The notes under the pieces were generated by a model. That model was not told the DNA's origin, made no database searches, and was given only the letters and a program-made list of their open reading frames with translations. Below, in pieces: positions 24,943 to 32,406 of a stretch of DNA of 32,656 bases. The translations under genes and the position numbers were made by a program. Every line of letters starts with the position of its first letter. The first letter of the stretch is position 1. Source of the DNA: an uncultured Prevotellaceae bacterium (lineage in GTDB: Bacteria > Bacteroidota > Bacteroidia > Bacteroidales > Bacteroidaceae); assembly GCA_902771445.1 (NCBI GenBank), contig CACXXD010000015.1, positions 1 through 32,656 of the forward strand. Direction: 5' to 3'.

Positions 24943-26373
24943 ATGGATACTAAAGAACTCTACCGCCTCATTGTCTCTGCCTATCCTGGCAGTGCGGCAG
25001 AGGCAATCACTACAGATAGTCGTAAGTGTGCCAAGGGCAGCACTTTCCTTGCCTTGAAAGGTGCCTCGTTTGACGGCAACTCGTTTGCGGCCCAGACCCT
25101 GAAGGATGGCTGCACCTATGCCATCGTCGACCGCGAGCTTGCTCCGGTGCAAAACGAGTGGCCTGGGGGCTATCCCGTCCTCGATTTGCGGAAAGACCAC
25201 AAGCCTTCGTGTGCTGTTTCCGGCTTTAAGGGCGGCTACATCCTTGTCGACGACTGTCTGCTGACCTACAAATACTTGGCACGCGAGCATCGCCGACAGT
25301 TTGATATTCCTGTGATTGCCATTACCGGAACCAACGGCAAGACCACGACGAAGGAACTGATTCGTGCCGTTCTCTCCGAGAAGTACAACGTGCTGGCCAC
25401 GGAAGGCAACTTCAACAACGATGTGGGGGTACCCAAGACCCTGTTCCGACTGACTTCGGAGCACGAGATTGCCATCATTGAGATGGGGGCCAGTCACCCC
25501 GGCGACATCAAGACACTGGCTGAGACTGCCGAGCCTACCTGCGGACTGATTACCAACGTGGGACGGGCTCATTTGCAGGGCTTTGGCTCCTTCGAGGGGG
25601 TCATCAAGACGAAGTGCGAGCTTTACGACTTCCTGCGCACGCGCCCCGACGGTCATATCTTCCTCGATGCCGACAACGAGTTCCTGACCGACCAGATACA
25701 GGACGAAGACTCGCTCTGGGTGACGCCCTATTCTTCCGACCCCGAGAAGCAGTTCTTCTGCATCAGCGGCGAGGTGGTGGAGTGCAACCCGTTGCTGAAG
25801 TTCCGCTGGCGCAAGTCGCTCGACGAGCTGGAGCAGGCAGGGGCCTCGCAGAAGTGGCATAAGGTGCAGACACAGTTGATTGGTGCCTACAACCTTGACA
25901 ATCTGCTTGCTGCCGTGGCCGTGGGTGTCAACTTCGAGGTAGACCGCAAGGCCATCTGTCATGCGCTGGAGACCTACAAGCCCACGAACAGCCGTTCGCA
26001 GTTGCTCGTCACCGAAGGCAACCGCCTGATTGTCGATGCATATAATGCCAATCCATCGAGCATGGAGGCCGCTTTGCAGAATTTCCGCATGGTGGAGGCT
26101 CCCCGTAAGATGGCCATCTTAGGCGACATGCGCGAGCTTGGAGCCGCCAGTGCCGAAGAGCACCAGCGCATCGTCGACCTCATTGGCGAGTCGGGCATAG
26201 ACCTTGTGTGGTTGGTGGGCGGCGAGTTTGCGCATACCAACAGTCCGTATCGCAAGTTCAAGGATGTGGACGAAGTAAAGGCTGCCATAGCAGCCGAGCA
26301 TCCCGCTGGCTATACCATTCTTGTCAAGGGGTCAAACAGCACCCGACTGCATGAGTTGCCGGCACTGCTGTAG
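24943..26373 (+). CDS. murF: MurF, UDP-MurNAc-tripeptide:D-Ala-D-Ala ligase
   Basis: 476 residues. The N-terminal substrate domain includes ITTDSRKCAKGSTFLALKG; the ATP loop [13 protein letters not shown] spans 127-139; and the IIEMGASHPGDI and VDAYNANPSSM blocks are MurF-type. It adds D-alanyl-D-alanine to the UDP-MurNAc tripeptide, completing the pentapeptide that MraY uses. It has the same orientation as the cluster but lies behind a terminator, and only 18 nt separate the T-run from the ATG. This leaves no room for an ordinary promoter unless the transcript is almost leaderless or read-through supplies it. The stop at 26371 is followed by a second terminator-like hairpin. Confidence 0.95.
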   Translation: MDTKELYRLIVSAYPGSAAEAITTDSRKCAKGSTFLALKGASFDGNSFAAQTLKDGCTYAIVDRELAPVQNEWPGGYPVLDLRKDHKPSCAVSGFKGGYILVDDCLLTYKYLAREHRRQFDIPVIAITGTNGKTTTKELIRAVLSEKYNVLATEGNFNNDVGVPKTLFRLTSEHEIAIIEMGASHPGDIKTLAETAEPTCGLITNVGRAHLQGFGSFEGVIKTKCELYDFLRTRPDGHIFLDADNEFLTDQIQDEDSLWVTPYSSDPEKQFFCISGEVVECNPLLKFRWRKSLDELEQAGASQKWHKVQTQLIGAYNLDNLLAAVAVGVNFEVDRKAICHALETYKPTNSRSQLLVTEGNRLIVDAYNANPSSMEAALQNFRMVEAPRKMAILGDMRELGAASAEEHQRIVDLIGESGIDLVWLVGGEFAHTNSPYRKFKDVDEVKAAIAAEHPAGYTILVKGSNSTRLHELPALL

Positions 26374-26408
26374 TCGATGGAATCGAAGATTTTTGTGGAA
26401 AAAACTTG

Positions 26409-26449
26409 CGTTGCCGCTCCTGACCCTAATAGGGCAGGGTGCGGCAACG
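26409..26449. terminator. Bidirectional terminator between murF and the AraC-type gene
   Basis: CGTTGCCGC (26409-26417) pairs with GCGGCAACG (26441-26449), with more pairing inside. On the minus strand the stem is followed by CAAGTTTTTT, a good U tract for the AraC-type gene ending at 26568. On the plus strand the tract (TTCGTTTCC) is weaker. Confidence 0.8.
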
Positions 26450-26567
26450 TTCGTTTCCTGAAATACTGTTAATGTGTTTTCACCTTATAGCTAAATCAAA
26501 AATAATGAAATTTTAGTTTCCTTATTCTAGTTGTCAGACGAATTATCGCAATCCATCCTTGTGTTGG

Positions 26568-27233
26568 CTATGTCTGTGTGGCCTGCAGGCCTTGTCGTTC
26601 TGCTTGCAGTCTCTTTGTCTTATAGTCCGTTGGTGTCAGGCCAAATCGATCCTTAAACTGCGTCTGGAAGGTCTTGCGTGCCGAGAAGCCCGCTTCGTGG
26701 GCTATGGCGTCAACCGTCCAGTTGGGCTCTTCTACCAACAGCTTGCAGGCATAGGCCAGTCGCTTGTTGGTCAGATACTCGTTCAGCGTGGCAGGCACAA
26801 ACGTTGCTTGTGTCTTCAGCACCTGTACGATGCACCGCTGTGTCAGGTTCAGTGCCTGCGAGAGTGACTTCAGGTCCAAGTCCTGCTTGGTAAACAGCAG
26901 CTGTTCGTCCATCTGCTTGTCTATCCATGCCATCAGCTCGGCATTTGTCATCTCTGGCCTTTCCCGTAGTGTATAAGCTTCTTGCTGAAGTTTTTTAATG
27001 GTCGGTTTCATCGGTTCTTCAGCTGCGCCTGTTGTAGGGTCGCTCCTTCGTCGCAACTCTTCCTCGGCTTTTTGTTTAGCTCTGTTGGCTTCGTTTACCT
27101 CTCTTGTAAGGCGGTGGTTATTGTCAACAATCGTCGAGGCGAGTCTTAGAACAATAACTAACGCGATAATCAGGGCAACTACAACGACTATGATCAGCCA
27201 TACAATTAGCTGTTGGGGTGTTACTCCTAACAT
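26568..27233 (-). CDS. Membrane-anchored AraC-type DNA-binding protein
   Basis: 221 residues. Residues 9-31 form one strongly hydrophobic helix (IVWLIIVVVVALIIALVIVL). A charged coiled-coil-like stretch follows (about 36-65, NNHRLTREVNEANRAKQKAE) and then a C-terminal AraC/XylS double helix-turn-helix from about 115. The second helix-turn-helix is typical: VDAIAHEAGFSARKTFQTQF followed by KDRFGLTPTDY. Many Bacteroidales proteins have this end behind tetratricopeptide or sensor domains; here there is no periplasmic sensor, only the anchor. It should bind DNA while held at the inner membrane. The target is unknown. A candidate palindrome lies in the divergent spacer at 27442-27458. Confidence 0.85.
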   Translation of the reverse strand: MLGVTPQQLIVWLIIVVVVALIIALVIVLRLASTIVDNNHRLTREVNEANRAKQKAEEELRRRSDPTTGAAEEPMKPTIKKLQQEAYTLRERPEMTNAELMAWIDKQMDEQLLFTKQDLDLKSLSQALNLTQRCIVQVLKTQATFVPATLNEYLTNKRLAYACKLLVEEPNWTVDAIAHEAGFSARKTFQTQFKDRFGLTPTDYKTKRLQAERQGLQATQT

Positions 27234-27441
27234 TTACGTTGTATTTTTCTGCGAAGTTAAATAATTTTTTTTGAATTTGGGGAATTCTTCCAAAAATTTT
27301 TGATTTTTTATGTTGGCCAAATCGCCGTTTTGATAGCCGATAAGGATTATTTGCTTATTTCGTAGGATAAATTGTTTTCTTTGAAACTCATTTTTTATAA
27401 TAATTGCTGTCTTTAGTGGTTATTTATTATTGAAGTTTTCT

Positions 27442-27458
27442 TCATGAAAGTTTCATGA
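27442..27458. promoter_or_regulatory. Operator-like palindrome in the divergent spacer
   Basis: TCATGAAA and TTTCATGA are perfect inverted repeats separated by one base. The site lies about 9 nt upstream of a promoter-like TAGCTTCG and between two divergent genes, one encoding a DNA-binding protein. Binding of that protein is inference. Confidence 0.45.
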
Positions 27459-27466
27459 GTGATTCT

Positions 27467-27474
27467 TAGCTTCG
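27467..27474 (+). promoter_or_regulatory. Possible -7 element of the small membrane protein gene
   Basis: TAGCTTCG matches TAnnTTTG except at one position and lies 37 nt before the ATG at 27512. No good -33 element is seen. Confidence 0.35.
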
Positions 27475-27511
27475 CATTGCATCTTGAACGTTTGGCTGTT
27501 TTTAACAGATT

Positions 27512-28093
27512 ATGGATAGAAATAATGACTACAGAAGATTGCGGGTCGACAAGCTGGACAGTCGACTGCCGCGATGGCTGATTGAGGTTTCGTTTGGCCT
27601 CATGTTGTTGTCGGCCATTAACTCGTTGACAAACATCGGCCTTTTTTCCTATCTTTACACGCGTGTACCCATACTGGTTGCCCTCTTGCGCGATGTCGGC
27701 ATGGTGGTGCTCTATTTTGCAGTGATGCGCGGCATGGCTTCGCTCTATCAGCCGCTGACAAGGCTGTGGTGGCTTTGCATAGCCCTCAATCTTTTAGGTT
27801 CCCTCACCACCAGCCTTGGCCCAAGAGCCGAAACACTCGACCTCATTTCGTCCTCTTTGTTGTCGTTGGCCTATCTGCCTTTGGGCGCCTTGCTTTGTTT
27901 CTGGTATCGTGGTGGGCTTTACTGGCTTGGTGTGGTGATGGCATCTCGCATTCTTGTTTTGCAGGTGTTGTCTCTCATCCTTTTAGCCATTTTCGAAATC
28001 TATACAAATGTCTTGTATGTCCATTTGTTCGATGTCTTCTGCTTGATTGTTGAGGTGGTCTATGCCTGGTTGTTGAGGCGGTTGGTGGTTTAA
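27512..28093 (+). CDS. Small multi-pass membrane protein, unknown function
   Basis: 193 residues. A charged N-terminus (MDRNNDYRRLRVDKLDSRLP) is followed by about five membrane helices: near 23-45, 55-72, 83-100, 112-130 and 138-165, possibly with a sixth at the end (LFDVFCLIVEVVYAWLL). I recognise no conserved motif or family. It is divergent from the membrane-anchored AraC-type gene across a 278-nt AT-rich spacer, so it could be that regulator's target. The stop overlaps the start of a weak stem (AAGCGG with CCGCTT at 28117-28122). Confidence 0.75.
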   Translation: MDRNNDYRRLRVDKLDSRLPRWLIEVSFGLMLLSAINSLTNIGLFSYLYTRVPILVALLRDVGMVVLYFAVMRGMASLYQPLTRLWWLCIALNLLGSLTTSLGPRAETLDLISSSLLSLAYLPLGALLCFWYRGGLYWLGVVMASRILVLQVLSLILLAIFEIYTNVLYVHLFDVFCLIVEVVYAWLLRRLVV

Positions 28094-28155
28094 GCGGTAA
28101 TAATCCTTTTACGCTTCCGCTTGCATCACAAGTCACCCTGTTCTCACTATATTTT

Positions 28156-28576
28156 GTAAAGAAAATTCATAGAAAAATGCACCTTCAGAAAGTAGCATTC
28201 TAGAATCGGGACACACCAGCCATTCCGACATGCCAGAGCCATTGTTTTGTGATAGATATTGAATCAAAGTGGCTTTACAGCCATATCAAACTGAGTTTTA
28301 GCATCCGTTACATTCTGTTCCAAGTCACATCTCAGTTTGATATGCCTGCAAACCCACCATGATTCAATACTAATCACAGGCGAATGCTATTCGGAGTTGT
28401 TCGAAAGGCGAATCTCCTGATGGTAAGAAGTGTTCTTTTTGCGAAGCTGAATTTTGCAATGCACTGTGAATCAGGAATATACGCAGCCCCTCTCAATACT
28501 CGCATATTTGCAAGCGACTTTAGGTTTGGTGAATTCCATGCGATTCTCAGAGGGGTGTTTGTCAAAAAAATACATA
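28156..28576. repeat. Hairpin element, copy 2, with 16-nt direct terminal repeats
   Basis: Same unit and orientation as 8205-8637. Its ends are the related 16-mers at 28156-28171 and 28561-28576 (both start GT and end CATA). The internal inverted repeat again has 42-nt arms (28251-28292 and 28334-28375) and a 41-nt loop, with about eight mismatched positions. Exact blocks shared with copy 1 include 28182-28205 and 28494-28522. No open frame is conserved between the copies. Confidence 0.75.
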
Positions 28577-28592
28577 TTTTTTTTAAGGATAG

Positions 28593-28656
28593 AAATTACC
28601 GTAATTTACGTAATTTTTTTGACCTGCGATTGAAAATTTTTCTCGCGAAAAATTTT
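28593..28656. other. Two AT-rich palindromes after the hairpin element
   Basis: AAATTAC (28593-28599) pairs with GTAATTT (28610-28616) and runs into seven T, which is terminator-like. AAAATTTTTC (28633-28642) pairs perfectly with GAAAAATTTT (28647-28656) around a four-base loop TCGC. No gene ends nearby on the plus strand except at 28093, about 500 nt upstream. Confidence 0.5.
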
Positions 28657-28690
28657 GTCGGAAAGAAATTATTACAAATTAGAAGAAATT
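28657..28690 (+). repeat. Third copy of the AT-rich outer arm seen at 5662-5941
   Basis: GTCGGAAAGAAATTATTA followed by AAATTAGAAGAAATT matches the reverse complement of 5908-5941 at all but two of 34 positions, and matches 5662-5695 more loosely. It stands alone here, without the GC-rich inner arms. Confidence 0.6.
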
Positions 28691-28811
28691 ATTTCCAGAA
28701 AAATTCGGCCTGCGGTTGGGATTAATTGGGATGAAATCGTCCCAAGTTATTTTTTTATCATTACATAATTTTTGATCAATGAGCTTTTTTCACGATTACT
28801 AACTTGATTTA

Positions 28812-28843
28812 TTTGGCATTCTAAGGAATTATTCCTACTTTTG
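28812..28843 (+). promoter_or_regulatory. Promoter of the lipoprotein and helical-repeat gene pair
   Basis: TTTG at 28812-28815, a 20-nt spacer and TACTTTTG at 28836-28843 give an almost ideal Bacteroidota promoter. Transcription should start near 28850, which rules out a TTG start at 28841 and supports the ATG at 28868. Confidence 0.75.
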
Positions 28844-28867
28844 CAATTTGTTTTAAATAAACTATTG

Positions 28868-29773
28868 ATGAAAAAAGCACTACTTTGTCTCATCGCATGC
28901 GTGCTGTGCTGTGCCAGTTGCGTTCAGCCTTCATCGTCGCCCATTACGGAGCCGATGAATGCGGTCTACTATTGGCGCACCGTGTTCACGCTCGACAGCA
29001 CAGAGCAGGCTTTCCTCGTCAGTAACAACATACGTCGCATTTATTGCCGCTATTTCGATGTGGTGCTCGATGCAGAACAGGGGCCTATGCCTAACGCAAC
29101 CATCTCATTTGCTTCGGAAATGCCCGATTCCATCGAAATCGTTCCTACTGTATTTATTATGAATGACTGCATGCAGGAGGCACAGCTGGAGCGCACGAGA
29201 AAGAACAGCAATGAGGTAGGGCTGGCTCGCCTGATTGTAGAGCGCATTTTGCAGATGAACGAGACCCACGACATACTCCATGTGCGTGAACTGCAGATAG
29301 ACTGCGACTATACGGCTCGCAACCGTACGCTCTATTATCGCTTTCTCGATGAAGTGCGCCGTGAGGCCCGTCAACGTGGTCTTGCCCTCTCAGTCACGAT
29401 TCGCTTGCATCAGCTCTCCATGCCTGCACCGCCAGCCGACTACGGTGTGCTGATGCTCTACAACACAGGCGATCCCGCACGCTATGCCGAGCGCAACCCC
29501 ATTCTTGACATCCGTGATGTGCAGCCCTATCTGCGCTATCTTAGGGGCTATGCCCTCCCGATGGGTGCCGCCTATCCCGTGTTCCTCTGGCAGCGCGACA
29601 TTCATGGTGCTTTCATCGAGCACGTGGCCGAATACGATGACATCTTGCGCACGAAACAGCTTGTCGAGGCCGAGCGCAGCGATCTGCGTCAGCTCATTCT
29701 GACCTATCATTTAGACACAGAAAACATTAAACGCTATACACCTACTCAATATGAGACGATTTATCATCATTAG
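28868..29773 (+). CDS. Lipoprotein, possible TIM-barrel (DUF3142-like) protein
   Basis: 301 residues from the ATG at 28868. The start MKKALLCLIACVLCCASC is a lipoprotein signal peptide with C18 as the likely lipidated cysteine; the residue at -3 is cysteine, which is unusual. The mature protein contains VYYWRTVFTLDSTEQAFL, VLHVRELQIDCDYT-like strands (ELQIDCDYT near residue 143) and LMLYNTGDPARYAERNP. A strand with a Q-x-D-x-D motif followed by a helix and an MLYN strand resembles the DUF3142 pattern, a putative TIM barrel; this is recognition by eye only. The next gene overlaps this one by 23 nt, so the two are translationally coupled and probably act together at the envelope. Confidence 0.8.
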   Translation: MKKALLCLIACVLCCASCVQPSSSPITEPMNAVYYWRTVFTLDSTEQAFLVSNNIRRIYCRYFDVVLDAEQGPMPNATISFASEMPDSIEIVPTVFIMNDCMQEAQLERTRKNSNEVGLARLIVERILQMNETHDILHVRELQIDCDYTARNRTLYYRFLDEVRREARQRGLALSVTIRLHQLSMPAPPADYGVLMLYNTGDPARYAERNPILDIRDVQPYLRYLRGYALPMGAAYPVFLWQRDIHGAFIEHVAEYDDILRTKQLVEAERSDLRQLILTYHLDTENIKRYTPTQYETIYHH

Positions 29774-31856
29774 TCTGCTGGCCATGATGGCCACAGACCT
29801 GTTGGCATGCGCCATTCCTGGCACACACAACTATTATCTTTTCAGCACAGTGGGACGGACCGACTGGAGCGACACCGCCCTTTCGCTCACGATGGACAAC
29901 TGGTGTGCCTATGCCGGAAGGCAAGACATCCACTGGTTCGATGCCGATGAAATGAGGAAAATTGCACGTTCCAAGAACGATGCCTTGATGGTCAGCTACA
30001 TCAATCAACTGGACAAATATCTGAAGATTTCATCGGAGATGCGAGATACGTGGAACTACCCCACAAAGAAGCAATTGCAGGTGCGTAGGCAGACACTGAC
30101 GGGCATCAGGCAGTTTGCCTTCTCGAAGACCAACACCCGGCTGCGTTCGCAGTTCGCCCTGCTCTACATGCGCTGCAACATGGTGCTCGGACAGCACCAG
30201 ACCAACGTAAAGTTCTGGGAACAGACCGCCTCTAAATATATTAATACGGTGTACCGCGACATGATGCGTAACATTTATGCCGGGGCATTGCTGAAGACAG
30301 GGCGTACAGATGAGGCCACGCAGATTTACGCAGAACAGGGTGATATTTCAAGCCTATATACCTATTATTATAAGAGACGATCGTTCGAGGCCATCCGTCA
30401 GGAGTATCAGCGCAACCCCAACTCAGCTGCGCTGCCGTTCCTCTTGCAGGACTTTGCCAACAATGCGCAGGAGGCCATCGATGCTCAGTCGGACGATAAT
30501 TTCGAAGGCAAGCTGTTCGTGCGCGACATCAAGAAGGCCGAGGCCATGCAGATGAGCAACTTTGCGGCTCAGGTGGTGAACGAGGGCAAGACGAAGAATC
30601 CGGCGCTCTGGAAGTCGCTGGAAGCTTGGCTGCAATATCTCTTCGACAACAAGCAGACGGCACTGAAGAGTATTCGCAAGGCGGTCGACATGGAAGGACT
30701 GCCCCGCGTGAAGGACAATGCGCGTGTTTTGCGCCTGTTCATCGAGGCCAGTCAGAGCAAAGTAGACAAGAAACTCGACGATTTCCTGGCCACCGAACTG
30801 GAGTGGCTCGAAGCAAAGGCACGCGAAGAGCGCGGTACTGACAGCTTCTATGAGAACCACTATACGCAGGCCTACGACCGTCTGGTCCATCAGGTGCTCG
30901 TCGACAACTACGACAAGGCTGGTCGGCATCATGAGGCTGTTGCTTTCCTGGCCGTCAACGACCATCTGCCCATGATGTTCTATAAGGAGCGGCAGGAGTT
31001 ATCGGACATGGACTGGAATGCGAACTACTCCACGGAGTATTTCTATAAGATCGACCATAGCCCTGTCGATCAGTTGATTGGCTATCTTGGCTTCGTGCAG
31101 AAGAAGCCGTCGTCGGCCCTCGATAAATGGCTGTTGGCCCGTGTCGACACCGATGCGGAATTCCTGAACGAGGTGATTGGCACCAAGTATCTGCGACTGG
31201 GCCAGTGGGCCAATGCTGAGAAATACCTGTCGAAGGTGTCGCTCGACTTCGTGAACACGATGAATATTGTTCCCTTCATGGCACGTCGTGATTTCCGCGT
31301 GGAACCGTGGATGAAGCGCCAGCGCATCAAGAGCGAGCTGCAGATGCCTGGTACGGCCAAGACCACCCACCATCAAAAACTGGAGTTCGTGCGTGAGATG
31401 CAACAGCTGGAACAAGGCTTCGGCGCGATGGAACCGACGGCCAAGGCCAAGCGTGCCTACGACCTGGCCGTGCGCTACACGCAGGCATCCTACGCTGGTG
31501 ATGCGTGGTATCTGTCGCGCTATGGTGTGGGCTATGGCGACACCGTGCGCACTGATGAGCTCGACATGCTGCGGAAAGCATCGGAGCTGCTGACCGTGGC
31601 CGAGTCGCTCAGTGATCTGAAATGGAAGGAAAAAGTGCTCTTTGCACAGGCCTTCCTGCCAATGGACAGCTGGTTTACGCAGGAATGGAACGATAAAAAG
31701 GCTGATTTTGTCAATGTGCCGCACCCGGAGACCCATCAGTATCGTGCCTTGCAGGCCGTGGTCGACTTTGAGCGTCAGCATCCGTCGGCCACGAGTGCTT
31801 ACGTGTCACGGTGCGATGTGCTGAAACAGTTTAAGAAAGCGCAGAATGCAAAATAA
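29751..31856 (+). CDS. Exported helical-repeat protein, 701 residues, unknown function
   Basis: The ATG at 29751 lies within the end of the lipoprotein gene. Residues 1-20 (MRRFIIISLLAMMATDLLAC) are an export signal; C20 in LLAC suits a lipoprotein site, though cleavage by signal peptidase I a little later is possible. The mature start (IPGTHNYYLFSTV) resembles that of large Bacteroidota exported proteins. The rest is rich in helices with A/L/Y spacing like tetratricopeptide repeats, for example NIYAGALLKTGRTDEATQIY at about 165-184 and LGQWANAEKYLSKVSLDF later. No enzyme motif is seen. It probably forms a scaffold that works with the preceding lipoprotein. A weak A/T stem follows the stop. 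Confidence 0.85.
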   Translation: MRRFIIISLLAMMATDLLACAIPGTHNYYLFSTVGRTDWSDTALSLTMDNWCAYAGRQDIHWFDADEMRKIARSKNDALMVSYINQLDKYLKISSEMRDTWNYPTKKQLQVRRQTLTGIRQFAFSKTNTRLRSQFALLYMRCNMVLGQHQTNVKFWEQTASKYINTVYRDMMRNIYAGALLKTGRTDEATQIYAEQGDISSLYTYYYKRRSFEAIRQEYQRNPNSAALPFLLQDFANNAQEAIDAQSDDNFEGKLFVRDIKKAEAMQMSNFAAQVVNEGKTKNPALWKSLEAWLQYLFDNKQTALKSIRKAVDMEGLPRVKDNARVLRLFIEASQSKVDKKLDDFLATELEWLEAKAREERGTDSFYENHYTQAYDRLVHQVLVDNYDKAGRHHEAVAFLAVNDHLPMMFYKERQELSDMDWNANYSTEYFYKIDHSPVDQLIGYLGFVQKKPSSALDKWLLARVDTDAEFLNEVIGTKYLRLGQWANAEKYLSKVSLDFVNTMNIVPFMARRDFRVEPWMKRQRIKSELQMPGTAKTTHHQKLEFVREMQQLEQGFGAMEPTAKAKRAYDLAVRYTQASYAGDAWYLSRYGVGYGDTVRTDELDMLRKASELLTVAESLSDLKWKEKVLFAQAFLPMDSWFTQEWNDKKADFVNVPHPETHQYRALQAVVDFERQHPSATSAYVSRCDVLKQFKKAQNAK

Positions 31857-32069
31857 GTGATTCAACCGTAAAAAGTGTAGTTCTAACTTTTTTTCGTTAT
31901 TTTTTCAGGCCAATTGCTATGAATTGTGTTTTTTTTCGTTACTTTGCACCGTTTTAAATGGCTACATGTTCCGAGAAGAGACTATAACGAAAAATATTAA
32001 TAAACATTCCAGCAGGAAGTCCGTTTGTATGAATGGACTTCTTTGTTGGTTTTTAAAAAATCTTGAAAA
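31857..32069. other. AT-rich gap before the dehydrogenase remnant
   Basis: No gene. TTACTTTG at 31939-31946, with a TTG 21 nt upstream, is a possible relic promoter for the remnant at 32070. A hairpin lies at 32016-32041. Confidence 0.35.
32016..32056 (+). terminator. Hairpin with T-rich tail upstream of the dehydrogenase remnant
   Basis: GAAGTCC (32016-32022) pairs with GGACTTC (32035-32041) around a 12-nt loop, followed by TTTGTTGGTTTTT. It could terminate transcripts or act as a leader hairpin. Confidence 0.5.
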
Positions 32070-32156
32070 GTGAAATACGCATTGGTAACAGGAGCTTCGC
32101 GCGGCATTGGTAAATGTTTCACGGCACGTTCTTGGCTGTTTCGTCGCAGGTTTTAG
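32070..32156 (+). pseudogene. Remnant of a short-chain dehydrogenase/reductase gene (first codons only)
   Basis: From a GTG at 32070 the frame reads MKYALVTGASRGIGKC and then loses similarity, ending in TAG at 32154. VTGASRGIGK is the cofactor-binding start of the SDR family (such as 3-oxoacyl-ACP reductases), whose members are about 250 residues. Only about 15 codons are recognisable, so the gene was cut off by a deletion or insertion. The following DNA is repeat-like. Confidence 0.75.
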
Positions 32157-32173
32157 GCTAAATCATTCAGCGA

Positions 32174-32206
32174 TTTAGGCTACATCATGTCATGATCTAT
32201 CCTAAA
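32174..32206. repeat. Imperfect palindrome with TTTAGGCTA motifs
   Basis: Bases 32174-32189 pair with 32191-32206 at 14 of 16 positions around a single T. The motif TTTAGGCTAAATCAT also occurs just before it (32152-32166), and a reverse form (TTTAGCCTAAAT) appears near 32241. The group follows directly on the dehydrogenase break point. Confidence 0.55.
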
Positions 32207-32370
32207 CCATTTCACGGTCTTGGCAAGAAGGCATCACCATTTAGCCTAAATTATTTTGTTTTGCCCCTTCTTTTAGACAAAACGACTCCTTTTTTGCCCA
32301 AACTTTTGGTTTCGGAGTGTATTTTAGATGATTTCTCGTGTTTTTTGCCCCTACTTTTGGAATATATTTA

Positions 32371-32378
32371 TAACTTTG
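32371..32378 (+). promoter_or_regulatory. Possible -7 element upstream of the ATPase pseudogene
   Basis: TAACTTTG matches TAnnTTTG, 28 nt before the ATG at 32407. A TTTG lies 23 nt upstream (32344-32347), slightly wider than usual. Confidence 0.4.
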
Positions 32379-32406
32379 CACCCACAAAGCATAAAAAAGG
32401 GATGAT

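Noticed and set aside
8205-28576. The two hairpin elements as ends of a composite mobile unit carrying the dcw cluster
   Set aside because: The dcw genes are essential and in normal order, the copies are diverged, and no transposase or integrase is seen; a pair of dispersed repeats is the simpler reading.
28384-28725. A 113-codon plus-strand frame in hairpin element copy 2
   Set aside because: It extends beyond the element into palindromic AT-rich DNA, and copy 1 has no matching frame.
28841-28867. TTG start for the lipoprotein
   Set aside because: It overlaps the -7 promoter element and would place nine residues before an ideal signal peptide.
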